Positions 24,657-32,601 are shown, numbered from the stretch's first letter. The stretch is DNA of 37,680 nt from Runella sp. (GCF_027484545.1 NZ_JAIXST010000018.1:1-37680), one strand, 5' to 3'. Notes: generated by a model not told the origin, from the sequence alone. Numbers and translations are program-made.

Positions 24657-25949
24657 ATGTCTAAACCTTCTAACCAAAATTTACTTTTTGGACTTCCCGT
24701 AATTGTGGCCGCATTGGGCTATTTTGTTGATATTTATGATTTGTTATTATTCGGCATTGTACGCGTGCCCAGTCTCAAAGATTTAGGACTGAGTGATCAG
24801 GAAGTATCCACCATCGGAGCTTCCATCATTAGCTGGCAAATGGGCGGATTGCTCATCGGCGGAATACTCTGGGGCGTGTTGGGTGATAAAAAAGGCCGAC
24901 TTTCCGTACTTTTTGGCTCCATCATTACCTATTCCATTGCCAACATCTTATGCGGTTTTATTCAGGATACTTCATTTTTACCGGCAACGGATTTATACAA
25001 ATATTTACGCTTTATTGCCGGAGTTGGCTTGGCGGGTGAATTAGGCGCCGGTATTACGTTGGTTTCCGAAATCCTTCCCAAAGAATTGCGTGCCATTGGA
25101 ACGTCATTAGTAGCAGGGATTGGTCTTTTAGGAGCGGTAGTCGCTTATTTTACCGTCGAAGTTTTTGGAGATTGGCGCATTGCTTACTTTGTAGGCGGCG
25201 GCTTAGGTTTTGGGCTATTATTGCTGCGAGTGGGCGTGGTAGAATCGGGCATGTTCAAAGGATTATCCTCCCAAAAACACGTTGCCAAAGGCGATTTCTT
25301 CTCGTTTTTTACCAATTGGGAACGCTTTAAGCGCTACATCAAGTGTATTGGAATCGGCCTTCCTACGTGGTTTGTGATTGGCATTTTGGCTACTTTCGGT
25401 AATGAATTTGGTAAAGCATTTGGCATTGAGGAACCCATCAAACCGGGATTGGCCATCATGTGGTGTTACGTAGGACTCGCCATCGGCGACCTTTCCAGCG
25501 GATTTATCAGTCATTATTTTCATTCCCGCAAAAAAGCCGTTGCCCTCCTGATGGCTTTTTCGGGCGTGTTCAGTATTATTTATCTTTTTGCAGGAGTAAA
25601 AACGGCTTTTGCTCTGTACAGTCTTTGTGTGCTTATGGGCTTTGGTATCGGCTATTGGGCCATGTTTGTTACCATTGGGGCCGAACAATTTGGCACCAAT
25701 CTCCGCGCCACTGCCGCCACCACCATCCCCAACATGGTACGTGGAATGGTTATCATTATGACTATGCTTTTTACGGGCTTTAAGTTAGGGACTTTAGACG
25801 TTTTCGGATGGTTTCAACTTACGGTCCCCCAATTGGGCGTGATTGGTGCGGGAACTTTGGTCGGAGTGTTAAGTTACTTTTTAGGCTTTTATTCAACCCT
25901 CACCGTTCCCGAAACCCACGGCAAAGACCTTGATTTTGTAGAAGAATAA
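24657..25949 (+). CDS. MFS transporter (first of two tandem paralogues)
   Basis: A 430-residue major facilitator with about 12 TMs. The loop between TM2 and TM3 carries the MFS motif A as GVLGDKKGRLSVLFGS. Other features are VDIYDLLLFGIVR in TM1, AGVGLAGELGAGITLVSEILPKELR around TM4–5 and FGTNLRATAATTIPNMVRGM in TM11. These match the sugar/aromatic-acid:H+ symporter-like branch with charged residues in TM1 and TM4. The substrate cannot be assigned. The neighbour downstream is a close paralogue differing by a few short gaps. ATG 24657 follows the upstream terminator by 35 bases, so a promoter must overlap it. Confidence 0.85.
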   Translation: MSKPSNQNLLFGLPVIVAALGYFVDIYDLLLFGIVRVPSLKDLGLSDQEVSTIGASIISWQMGGLLIGGILWGVLGDKKGRLSVLFGSIITYSIANILCGFIQDTSFLPATDLYKYLRFIAGVGLAGELGAGITLVSEILPKELRAIGTSLVAGIGLLGAVVAYFTVEVFGDWRIAYFVGGGLGFGLLLLRVGVVESGMFKGLSSQKHVAKGDFFSFFTNWERFKRYIKCIGIGLPTWFVIGILATFGNEFGKAFGIEEPIKPGLAIMWCYVGLAIGDLSSGFISHYFHSRKKAVALLMAFSGVFSIIYLFAGVKTAFALYSLCVLMGFGIGYWAMFVTIGAEQFGTNLRATAATTIPNMVRGMVIIMTMLFTGFKLGTLDVFGWFQLTVPQLGVIGAGTLVGVLSYFLGFYSTLTVPETHGKDLDFVEE

Positions 25950-25952
25950 AAA

Positions 25953-26094
25953 AGAGTGTCGAGGGTCAAATGCAAAGTGTCGAATTAAGTTTTATTTGAC
26001 ATCGCACGGGCGACCCCGTCTGCATTTGACCCTCGAAATTATTTTACCCTCCCTACTCCCCCAACTCGACACTCTCTACTCTGAATTCGACACT
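25953..26094. repeat. Nested inverted repeats between the two MFS genes
   Basis: Three perfect pairs lie within 142 bases. TCGAGGGTCAAATGCA (25959–25974) pairs with TGCATTTGACCCTCGA (26021–26036). AGAGTGTCGA (25953–25962) pairs with TCGACACTCT (26066–26075). AGTGTCGAATT (25976–25986) pairs with AATTCGACACT (26084–26094). The loop of the first also holds a GC-rich hairpin ACGGG-cgac-CCCGT (26006–26019). The pairs cannot all form at once. The last arm ends 6 bases before the second MFS start codon. No protein-coding signal is seen here. Confidence 0.8.
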
Positions 26095-26100
26095 AACTTC

Positions 26101-27315
26101 ATGAAATACCGTGCTCTTTTTGCCTTGCCTGTCATTGTGTCGGCCTTAGGCTTTTTTGTAGATGTGTATGACTTACTGATTTTCAGCATTGTACGCATTC
26201 CCAGCTTACAATCTATGGGATACTCCGAGGCCGAAGTTTCAAAAATCGGGACCTTTATTTTCAACTCTCAACAGGCGGGTTTACTCGCAGGAGGGATTTT
26301 GTGGGGCGTACTGGGCGATAAAAAAGGCCGACTTTCGGTTTTATTTGGTTCCATTGTAACCTATTCTTTGGCCAATATCGCCTGCGGATTTGTGGAAGAC
26401 CCTAATACGTATGCGTTGCTGCGTTTTGTAGCAGGCGTGGGTCTTTCGGGCGAGATTGGAGCAGCGATGACTCTTGTAACAGAAATTATTCCCAAAGAAG
26501 TACGCAGCCTCGGACCTACCTTGGTGGCAGGTGTAGGGTACTTGGGCGCGGGTGCCGCGTACTTAACGCAGGAGTGGTTTGAATGGCGCACGGCCTACAT
26601 GGTGGGCGGCGGCATGGGACTTTTATTGCTTTTATTACGGGTTAGCGTTTTCGAGTCAGGGTTGTTTTTAGAACTCAAAGAGCAAAATGTCAGCAGAGGC
26701 AATTATTTCTATTTTTTCAGCAGTTGGCCGCGTTTTGTTAAATACCTGCGTTGCGTCATGATTGGCGTGCCTACTTGGTTTGTCGTGGGAATATTAGGCA
26801 CTTTTGGAAATGAATTTGGAAAAGCACTCGGAATTACGGAAGCCATTTCTCCCGGCAAATGCGTTATGTTCATTTACTTTGGATTAACGGCAGGAGATTT
26901 TTTCAGTGGACCTTTAAGCCAATGGCTTCATTCCCGGCGCAAAGCCATTGGCTATATTATGTTTGTGGGGGCAATTTGTGCCGGAGTTTATCTGTTCGGG
27001 GGTATCACTTCTCCAACAGTATTTTATATAATTTGCTTTTTATCAGGCATTTGCACGGGCTATATCGGTCTTTACCTCATGATGGTAGCCGAACTTTACG
27101 GTACCAATCTCCGCGCTACTGCCACTACCTCTGTGCCAAGTATTGTACGCGGGATGGCCATTCCGATGACACTCGCCTTTCAGGCTTTCAAGCCTTCCTT
27201 GGGAACACTCGGCGGTGCTGCTATTTTGGGAGCTCTTTGCTACGGATTAGCCCTTTTCTCACTTACCAAAACAGAGGAAACGTACGGAAAGGCACTGGAT
27301 TTTATGGAAGAATAA
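26101..27315 (+). CDS. MFS transporter (second of two tandem paralogues)
   Basis: A 404-residue transporter from ATG 26101. An open frame reaching back to 25996 would translate the repeat region and is rejected. It has the same landmarks as its neighbour: VDVYDLLIFSIVRIPSL in TM1, GVLGDKKGRLSVLFGS (motif A), AGVGLSGEIGAAMTLVTEI, and YGTNLRATATTSVPSIVRGM. Alignment by eye shows strong similarity along the full length, so the pair arose by duplication. Divergence in TM7–10 may mean a different substrate. The start codon directly follows an inverted-repeat arm, which could affect translation. Confidence 0.85.
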   Translation: MKYRALFALPVIVSALGFFVDVYDLLIFSIVRIPSLQSMGYSEAEVSKIGTFIFNSQQAGLLAGGILWGVLGDKKGRLSVLFGSIVTYSLANIACGFVEDPNTYALLRFVAGVGLSGEIGAAMTLVTEIIPKEVRSLGPTLVAGVGYLGAGAAYLTQEWFEWRTAYMVGGGMGLLLLLLRVSVFESGLFLELKEQNVSRGNYFYFFSSWPRFVKYLRCVMIGVPTWFVVGILGTFGNEFGKALGITEAISPGKCVMFIYFGLTAGDFFSGPLSQWLHSRRKAIGYIMFVGAICAGVYLFGGITSPTVFYIICFLSGICTGYIGLYLMMVAELYGTNLRATATTSVPSIVRGMAIPMTLAFQAFKPSLGTLGGAAILGALCYGLALFSLTKTEETYGKALDFMEE

Positions 27316-27360
27316 AAATTGCAGGTCTTGGTAATTCAAACACAAATGGTTAAAAAATAA

Positions 27361-27420
27361 GTGCAGAATATCGAATTGAGAATTAACTCGACATTCTGCA
27401 CTCCAAATTAATTCGACACT
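27361..27420. repeat. Hairpin and repeat word after the second MFS gene
   Basis: GTGCAGAAT (27361–27369) and ATTCTGCAC (27393–27401) are perfect 9-base arms. AATTCGACACT (27410–27420) repeats exactly the word at 26084–26094 ahead of the second MFS gene. The patch lies between two convergent genes and may serve as a bidirectional terminator. Confidence 0.7.
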
Positions 27421-27430
27421 TCAAAAAGAA

Positions 27431-28501
27431 TTATCGTAAGCTTACTTCTCCGTATTTTGAGACTACTTTCAGCTTCGTACCGTTTCCTTTTCCAATTTTA
27501 CCCACGTATTGTTTCGTCATGCGGGGACCGCGGTGGTCGTCGTCTTTGCGATCATCGTCGTTCTGGGTAAAAGCAACTTTACGGTCAGTAGGATATTTAA
27601 AGCCGCCGTAGCTTACAGTGACGTCAAAGCTGCAATCATTGTTTTCCATGGGAATCACCACTGATGAATAACTGGCCTGAATATCCAAATTCTCAGCCGA
27701 TTGATTCAGTTGGTCGATGCGAAAACCGCCTGAAAAGCTGAGTTTGATTTTGCCGGAGCCTTTCAAATTTCCAATCCGTCCTCCTGAATAGCTGATTTGC
27801 CCGTCCAGAGTTTCGACTTCGCCGATTTTCATTTTGCCAAACTTATTGACCAATATGAGGTTTTCAACTTTGACAAGATCAAGGGTTGAGTACGCAATGT
27901 CAATCGTTCCGTTCAGCATCTGCTGAATATCAGCCTTCCCGTACGATACATCAATGTCATTTTTACTGCCGGTCAAATCAGTGGCTGTAAAACTCCCGTA
28001 TTTGGATTCGACTACAAGCGGTGCCTTGAAAAAGGGAATATTGGTAGCACCAAAACGGTTTTTAACGGTTAACGGAGTATTTTTCGGCATCGAAACCGTG
28101 TAGTCTATCTGTACAAAATTTTTCTCGTTATTGTTACTTTTCCAACTCCAGTTTGAATTCCCGTTTTTGTTAATAACGGTACGAATGCTGATTTGGCCGC
28201 CGTCTTTTTTGTCTTCTATTTCCACGCCATCCAAGTACTGTTGGGCGCGGTCGTCGTTATTAGCATTGGCCGTAATGCTGATATCCACCCGGACCTCATT
28301 TTTATCCCAAAGGTTGATTTTTACCTGTCCAAATTGATTGTCAAGCAATAAGTTGTCTTTAGATGTTACGTCATAAATTTTAATAACCGACTTTTTCTTT
28401 TCGACGCTGCCGTACTCTCCCGCACGGGCTACAAAAGCGAAAAAGCAACTAATAACGATTAACAGATAACTATTAATCTTACGAAAGTTTATCGTTTGCA
28501 T
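27431..28501 (-). CDS. DUF4097-type putative adhesin/envelope protein
   Basis: A 356-residue exported protein with a signal peptide (to about FVARA–G). The rest is a repetitive beta-helix-like region of the DUF4097 kind: LLLDNQFGQVKINLW, TVKNRFGATNI, VVESKYGSFTA, IDVSYGKADI, LVNKFGKMKI, ISYSGGRIG, LSFSGGFRI, VTVSYGGFKY and VVSKYGEVSLR recur with a (K/N)(F/Y)G turn. A DDDRKDDDHRG acidic/basic patch precedes the C-terminus. Its 5' end overlaps the anti-sigma-like gene by 23 bases, so translation is likely coupled. It may be an output or signal component of the sigma-factor operon. Confidence 0.75.
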   Translation of the reverse strand: MQTINFRKINSYLLIVISCFFAFVARAGEYGSVEKKKSVIKIYDVTSKDNLLLDNQFGQVKINLWDKNEVRVDISITANANNDDRAQQYLDGVEIEDKKDGGQISIRTVINKNGNSNWSWKSNNNEKNFVQIDYTVSMPKNTPLTVKNRFGATNIPFFKAPLVVESKYGSFTATDLTGSKNDIDVSYGKADIQQMLNGTIDIAYSTLDLVKVENLILVNKFGKMKIGEVETLDGQISYSGGRIGNLKGSGKIKLSFSGGFRIDQLNQSAENLDIQASYSSVVIPMENNDCSFDVTVSYGGFKYPTDRKVAFTQNDDDRKDDDHRGPRMTKQYVGKIGKGNGTKLKVVSKYGEVSLR

Positions 28502-29246
28502 GGTTGTTCTTGTTTTTGATGCGTTGGATAATATCCAACTGTTGGTTCAGTAAATCAATCTGCCATTGCAGGTTTTGGATCATGGCCTGAATCACGACTT
28601 CCTGATTGGGGTTCTTGGGAAGGTCAGATTTCAGGTTTTGGTATGAGCGCTCAAGCTGATCCAATTCCACTGCAAATTCTTTATACAATGCTGGGTCGCT
28701 TTCCGTCATTTGACGAAGTTCCGCCCGTTTGTTGTCAATCAATTGGGTATATTGGCTCACTTGTTTGGCAAAACCGGGATCGGCCAAAGCTACTTCCGGA
28801 GCCTCCGTAATTCCATAATTCTGATTAATACGATATCCAAACCAACCCAATCCCATGAGGAGGGCAATAGAAGCAGCAATGCGCCAATTCCATTGAAAAG
28901 ATTTATTTTTCGATGTACCATCACGTTCTAATTTGTCCAAAGAGGAGGGTTTTTCTGATTGTTTATCAAATACACCACCGCCACCTTCTGGTTTAGGCAA
29001 AAAGAATGGATTATAGGTACGACCATTCTGAAAACTTTCATGAACAATCGCTGCCTGAAAATTATCCCCTCCTATCGGCTTGGCGTTATCTTTATCTACA
29101 CTATTATTCTTATCCGTGTTTTCACTGACAATCTCGCTTGCTTTGGGCAATTTTTCACTCAACCGATTCCAAAGGTCATCAGAAGGCTCATGCACATCAA
29201 ATGCCTCGCGGTTGTCTCTGACGAATCGTTGCAATTTATCTTTCAT
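28479..29246 (-). CDS. Membrane anti-sigma factor-like protein
   Basis: A 255-residue protein from ATG 29246 (MKDKLQRFVRDNREAFD). An upstream ATG at 29291 would add 15 residues from a repeat-rich leader and is less likely. The N-terminal segment DVHEPSDDLWNRLSEKLP resembles the start of Bacteroidota anti-sigma proteins. A proline/glycine-rich linker follows, then one TM (about 122–138, RIAASIALLMGLGWFGYRI), and a helical, probably periplasmic coiled-coil tail (YTQLIDNKRAELRQM…LNQQLDIIQRIKNKN). The zinc anti-sigma motif HxxxCxxC is absent. It lies between the ECF sigma gene and the DUF4097 gene. Confidence 0.7.
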   Translation of the reverse strand: MKDKLQRFVRDNREAFDVHEPSDDLWNRLSEKLPKASEIVSENTDKNNSVDKDNAKPIGGDNFQAAIVHESFQNGRTYNPFFLPKPEGGGGVFDKQSEKPSSLDKLERDGTSKNKSFQWNWRIAASIALLMGLGWFGYRINQNYGITEAPEVALADPGFAKQVSQYTQLIDNKRAELRQMTESDPALYKEFAVELDQLERSYQNLKSDLPKNPNQEVVIQAMIQNLQWQIDLLNQQLDIIQRIKNKNNHANDKLS

Positions 29247-29254
29247 CTTTTTAG

Positions 29255-29290
29255 TATTTGGTATGGAGTACTTAGTATTCAGTAATTGCA
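29255..29290. repeat. AGTA/TACT word patch before the anti-sigma-like gene
   Basis: The sequence is made of near-repeats of AGTATTTGGTATGGAGTACT and TTAGTATTCAGTA, with AGTA or its complement at short intervals. It forms the leader directly upstream of ATG 29246. It resembles the other short-word patches in this window but uses a different word. Confidence 0.4.
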
Positions 29291-29319
29291 TTTATTCTCA
29301 CTACTGACTTTTCACCGCT

Positions 29320-29346
29320 CGGGCACGGTCCGCCGTTGCGTGCCCC
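29320..29346. repeat. GC-rich hairpin between sigma and anti-sigma genes
   Basis: GGGCACG (29321–29327) and CGTGCCC (29339–29345) form a perfect stem around an 11-base loop, much richer in G and C than its surroundings. It is flanked by two copies of CTCACTACT (29298–29306 and 29350–29358). No T run follows on either strand, so it may be a REP-like element or an mRNA-processing or attenuation hairpin. Confidence 0.6.
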
Positions 29347-29356
29347 GTACTCACTA

Positions 29357-29911
29357 CTAATTTTTCAATAATTCCAATAACTTCTTTTTCCCTCTCATGT
29401 ATTGCGTTCGGGAAGTGCTTTCGCTGATGCCGAGGATTTCACCGATTTCTTCGTGGTCGTAGCCTTCAAACAAATACAGCGATAAAACCACTCGATAGCC
29501 TTCGGGCAGCTGTTCCATACATCGACGAACCCGCTCTACGTCCATTTGAATGCCTTCTTCGTCAAACGACTCAGTATCGGCAATGTCGTGGTCGTCGTCA
29601 CCGTATCCTTCGATGTCAACGAGCTCCATTTTACGTTGGCGGAGGTGATTGATGGCTTTATTGACCACCACCTGCTTCAGCCACGCCCCAAACGTGGACT
29701 GCCCCCTGAACGTATGTAAGTTGCAAAAAGCATCCAAAAATGCTTCCTGCAATACGTCTTCGGCCTCCCCAACGTGGTTGACCACTCGCATACACACATT
29801 CATCATGGATTTTGAATAAAGCTTATACAGTTCGTATTGTGCTTTTCGTTCTCCCTGCTTGCAGCGTTCGACGAGCTCGACGTGTCTGTCTATGTATAGT
29901 TTAGATTCCAA
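29357..29911 (-). CDS. ECF RNA polymerase sigma factor
   Basis: A 184-residue group 4 sigma factor. Region 2 (about 15–90) includes AQYELYKLYSKSMMNVCMR, EDVLQEAFLDAFCNL and FGAWLKQVVVNKAINHLR. Region 4 (about 128–182) includes CMEQLPEGYRVVLSLYLFEGYDHEEIGEILGISESTSRTQ. The readable start at 29911 is TTG. The frame stays open upstream (LQP before the TTG), so the true N-terminus may be a few residues longer with a non-ATG start. It is followed by the anti-sigma-like and DUF4097 genes and diverges from corA. Confidence 0.92.
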   Translation of the reverse strand: MESKLYIDRHVELVERCKQGERKAQYELYKLYSKSMMNVCMRVVNHVGEAEDVLQEAFLDAFCNLHTFRGQSTFGAWLKQVVVNKAINHLRQRKMELVDIEGYGDDDHDIADTESFDEEGIQMDVERVRRCMEQLPEGYRVVLSLYLFEGYDHEEIGEILGISESTSRTQYMRGKKKLLELLKN

Positions 29912-30076
29912 AGGCTGTAATTTCGAGTTAATGACAAGAACGATTTGGAAAATGTTGCATCACTTTGAAAAAAAATAATGCATAATCTACAATTTTACTG
30001 AGTTTTGAGGGAGGCAAGTGTCGGAATGCCACGGCAAAATCTATCAAATCTACGCAAAATCCTAAAATCAATTGGC

Positions 30077-30084
30077 TAACTTTG
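30077..30084 (+). promoter_or_regulatory. -7 element upstream of corA
   Basis: TAACTTTG matches TAnnTTTG exactly and lies 20 bases before ATG 30104, in the 192-base gap shared with the divergent sigma-factor gene. No clear -33 element is seen. Confidence 0.45.
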
Positions 30085-30103
30085 GCACAAATGAAAGTGA
30101 GGT

Positions 30104-31048
30104 ATGGTCAGAATATTTTATCGAGAGGGTAAACACATCAAACGGGAAACCGATGTTCGAGAGATTGGACATGTGAAAAATATTTTGTGGATAGACTTGC
30201 AGTCGCCTTCTCAGGACGAAGAAGAATGGGTGGAAACCAAGTGTAACATTAGTTTTCAGACACCACAGGAAATCGTAGAAATTGAAAGCAGTGCGCGGTA
30301 TTTTGAACAAGACAATACCATCAACGCCAATTTTAATTTTTTGAAGATTGAATCTGAAGGTTATGCTACCTACCCCGTTTCGGTTTTGGTACGGGAGGGT
30401 GTGTTATTTACGTATCGCAGTGGTGACTCTAAGACGTTTGCCGATACGGTACGCAAGATGAAAGTAAGTCAGGATACGTTTCAGACCGGGGTTGATATGC
30501 TGTTGCTGCTACTGGAAACCCGCATTGAAAGTGATGCCGATTTGTTGGAAGGCTTGGCCAGAGACATTAGCAATATCAGTAAGGATCTGAATCGTGAGCA
30601 GAAAGCCAAGCAGGGAATGCTGTTGAAAATAAGCGCAATGCAGGAAAATACAATGTTGCTGCGCGAAACCATTATTGACAAACAACGCGTATTGTCGGGT
30701 ATTTTACGCAGTCAATTTTTTCCCGAAGGTCACAAAGAACACCTGCGCATTATCCTGAAAGACATCTCCTCCATTTTAGAATACAGTACATTCAACTTTG
30801 AGCGGTTAGAGTATTTGCAAAATACATTTATGGGTTTGATTAACTTGGAGCAAAACCAAATCATTAAAATCTTCACCGTCTTTACCATTATCTTCATGCC
30901 TCCCACCCTCATTGCCGGGATTTTTGGGATGAACTACGAAGTGTTACCTACCTCCAAACATGAATTTGGCTTCTGGTTTTCGTTGTTACTGATGGCGTTG
31001 TCAATGATAGGAATATGGTCATTTTTTAAACGCAAGCATTGGATATAG
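30104..31048 (+). CDS. corA: CorA family magnesium/divalent cation channel
   Basis: A 314-residue member of the CorA MIT family. A long cytoplasmic N-terminal domain with coiled-coil helices (about 130–250) leads into TM1, which ends in the signature GMN at 275–277 (IAGIFGMNYE). TM2 follows (about 288–307) and a short basic C-terminus (FKRKHWI). Only two TMs are present, as expected. The start ATG 30104 is preceded by AAAGTGAGGT, a plausible ribosome binding site; an ATG at 30091 is in another frame. Confidence 0.9.
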   Translation: MVRIFYREGKHIKRETDVREIGHVKNILWIDLQSPSQDEEEWVETKCNISFQTPQEIVEIESSARYFEQDNTINANFNFLKIESEGYATYPVSVLVREGVLFTYRSGDSKTFADTVRKMKVSQDTFQTGVDMLLLLLETRIESDADLLEGLARDISNISKDLNREQKAKQGMLLKISAMQENTMLLRETIIDKQRVLSGILRSQFFPEGHKEHLRIILKDISSILEYSTFNFERLEYLQNTFMGLINLEQNQIIKIFTVFTIIFMPPTLIAGIFGMNYEVLPTSKHEFGFWFSLLLMALSMIGIWSFFKRKHWI

Positions 31049-31352
31049 CTGTGTAGTTGCATTTTTCAGCAGTCCCGTCATTGCTTACGTACCAATATGT
31101 ATGTCTCTTAAGCAATCCTATTTTAACAATGATTTTGTTGTCAAAAGCAGTTGACAACAAAATCATTGTCAAAAATATTTTTTGATATATGCTCACTCCG
31201 CTAATCATCTCTTTTGGAGCATCTGTCGGGAAAAATTGGGCAAATGCCAATTATCAACGCCGGTCAGTGGAGGCAAACGTAAAATAGTGCCTACTTTGTC
31301 CCCGAAAAACAATTTAATCCATCTTTTAACAAAGTTAACTCCTATCAAACAC
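31049..31352. other. Gene-free 304-base stretch between corA and the YceI gene
   Basis: No convincing gene was found. An open frame running through its second half in phase with the YceI gene has no homology-like features. The stretch contains the long palindrome at 31126–31169, a CAAAAATATTTTTTG tract right after it, and a TTAACAAAGTTAA dyad (31326–31338) shortly before the YceI start codon. The second half probably carries the YceI promoter, but no exact TAnnTTTG element was found. Confidence 0.5.
31126..31169. repeat. Perfect 18-base inverted repeat downstream of corA
   Basis: The arms are 31126–31143 (ACAATGATTTTGTTGTCA) and 31152–31169 (TGACAACAAAATCATTGT), with an 8-base spacer AAAGCAGT. 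After one mismatch the pairing resumes with TTTT/AAAA. A T6 run lies 8 bases beyond the stem. The stem is AT-rich, unlike the other terminators here. Confidence 0.85.
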
Positions 31353-31925
31353 ATGAAGAAGTCCGTGATTGTTATTGCGCTTTTATTTGTTTCTACTTTT
31401 TCATTTGCCCAATGGACTTTAGACAAAGGCCATTCAAAAGCTACTTTTATCGCCGAACACCACGGCATCTCGGAAGTGGACGGTTACTTTAAAAAAATGG
31501 ACGGCAAAATTACTGCTTCCAAAGACGATTTGTCTGACGCTGTTTTTGAGTTAACCATCGAGACGCCAAGTATCAATACCGACCTTGAAATGCGGGATAA
31601 CCACTTAAAAAGTGAGGATATGTTCAATGTGGAAAAATACCCAACGATGACATTTAAAAGCACCGGACTTCAAAAAGTCGGTGGGAATAAGTACAAAATG
31701 ACGGGCGACCTTACCATCAAAGGAATTACCAAACCCATCACCTTGGACGTAACCATGAACGGTCCCGCCGCGCATCCCAACCCGGCCAATAAAAAACTCC
31801 AATTGGGTGTCAAAGCCCTCGGCACCGTCAAAAGAAGCGATTATGGCATTGGGGGTAAATTAGCTACGGTAATGGTTGGCGATGATATCTCCCTGCGAGC
31901 TACGGGTGAGTTTCAGAAAAACTAA
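31353..31925 (+). CDS. YceI family periplasmic protein
   Basis: A 190-residue exported protein from ATG 31353, which gives the signal peptide MKKSVIVIALLFVSTFSFA. Family features of the lipocalin-like YceI barrel are WTLDKGHSKATFIAEHHGIS at the mature start, DLEMRDNHLKSEDMFNVEKYP and the PTMTFKSTG strand, DLTIKGITKPITLDV, and a final RSDYGIGGK…VGDDISLRATGEF. YceI proteins bind polyisoprenoids such as quinone-like lipids and are linked to stress or acid response. The start predicted further upstream (31182) is rejected because it covers intergenic repeat sequence. Confidence 0.9.
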   Translation: MKKSVIVIALLFVSTFSFAQWTLDKGHSKATFIAEHHGISEVDGYFKKMDGKITASKDDLSDAVFELTIETPSINTDLEMRDNHLKSEDMFNVEKYPTMTFKSTGLQKVGGNKYKMTGDLTIKGITKPITLDVTMNGPAAHPNPANKKLQLGVKALGTVKRSDYGIGGKLATVMVGDDISLRATGEFQKN

Positions 31926-31956
31926 CTTTTGTCAGAAAGTGCTGTTTGCTGCTTGG

Positions 31957-32042
31957 TAGAACACTGGTTTTTACGATTTTTATGAAAGAATTATGTTCTT
32001 TTACGGCGAAAATCATTTTCTTCTTAAAAAATTAGTGTTCTA
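31957..32042. repeat. Long-range inverted repeat between the YceI and heme-binding genes
   Basis: TAGAACACT (31957–31965) pairs with AGTGTTCTA (32034–32042). Pairing continues through two G·U pairs into TTTTT/AAAAA, giving 16 base pairs around a 54-base loop. TTGTTTTT follows the second arm. It begins 32 bases after the YceI stop codon. Confidence 0.55.
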
Positions 32043-32071
32043 TTGTTTTTACATCTAATTCCTTCAAAATC

Positions 32072-32584
32072 ATGGTAAAGAAAATCCTGTTCGGCTTAGT
32101 AGCGGTGTTTATTGTCATTCAATTCATTCACCCTCAGAAAAATCTTTCAAACGATCATCTGTACGATGTTTCTTCCAAATACGCCGTACCCACCGATGTG
32201 AAGAACATTTTACAGGTTGCCTGCAACGACTGCCACAGCAATAAGACCGAATACCCTTGGTATTCAAACCTTCAGCCTGTAGCATGGATTTTGGCCGATC
32301 ACGTTAACGACGGCAAACGCCACCTGAATTTTTCTGAGTTCACTTCCCGCCCGGTTGCTTATCAAAACCACAAGTTTGAAGAAACGATTGAGATGATCAA
32401 AGAAGGAGAAATGCCCCTGCCTTCCTATACTTATTTTGGACTTCACTCGGGCGCTAAGCTGACCGAAGCCCAAAAACAAATTCTCATTAAATGGGCAGAA
32501 ACCAACATGGACTCGCTAAAATCTCAGTATGGCGCGGACAGTCTGGTAATGCGTCGCCCGCAAGGCCCGCCTCCGGGCAAGTAG
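32072..32584 (+). CDS. Heme-binding domain-containing protein (Haem_bd)
   Basis: A 170-residue protein with an N-terminal membrane anchor (about 4–20) and one cytochrome-like motif CNDCHSN (C51, C54, H55), followed by TEYPWYSNLQPVAWILADHV and EGEMPLPSYTYFGLH. This matches the Bacteroidota Haem_bd family, in which a single c-type heme is expected and a distal Met may come from EMPLPS. It should face the periplasm. A proline-rich tail RRPQGPPPGK ends the protein. It is followed by a strong hairpin and a TonB-dependent receptor. Confidence 0.85.
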   Translation: MVKKILFGLVAVFIVIQFIHPQKNLSNDHLYDVSSKYAVPTDVKNILQVACNDCHSNKTEYPWYSNLQPVAWILADHVNDGKRHLNFSEFTSRPVAYQNHKFEETIEMIKEGEMPLPSYTYFGLHSGAKLTEAQKQILIKWAETNMDSLKSQYGADSLVMRRPQGPPPGK

Positions 32585-32601
32585 ACTTTCGGGTAAATAA
32601 C

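Noticed and set aside
25263-25688. 141-codon minus-strand open frame
   Set aside because: It is antisense to the first MFS transporter and has composition typical of a shadow frame.
25996-26100. 35-residue N-terminal extension of the second MFS protein
   Set aside because: It would translate the inverted-repeat region; the paralogue shows the protein should begin near MKYRALFALPVIV.
31182-31352. 57-residue N-terminal extension of the YceI protein
   Set aside because: It would bury the clear signal peptide at ATG 31353 and translates intergenic sequence.
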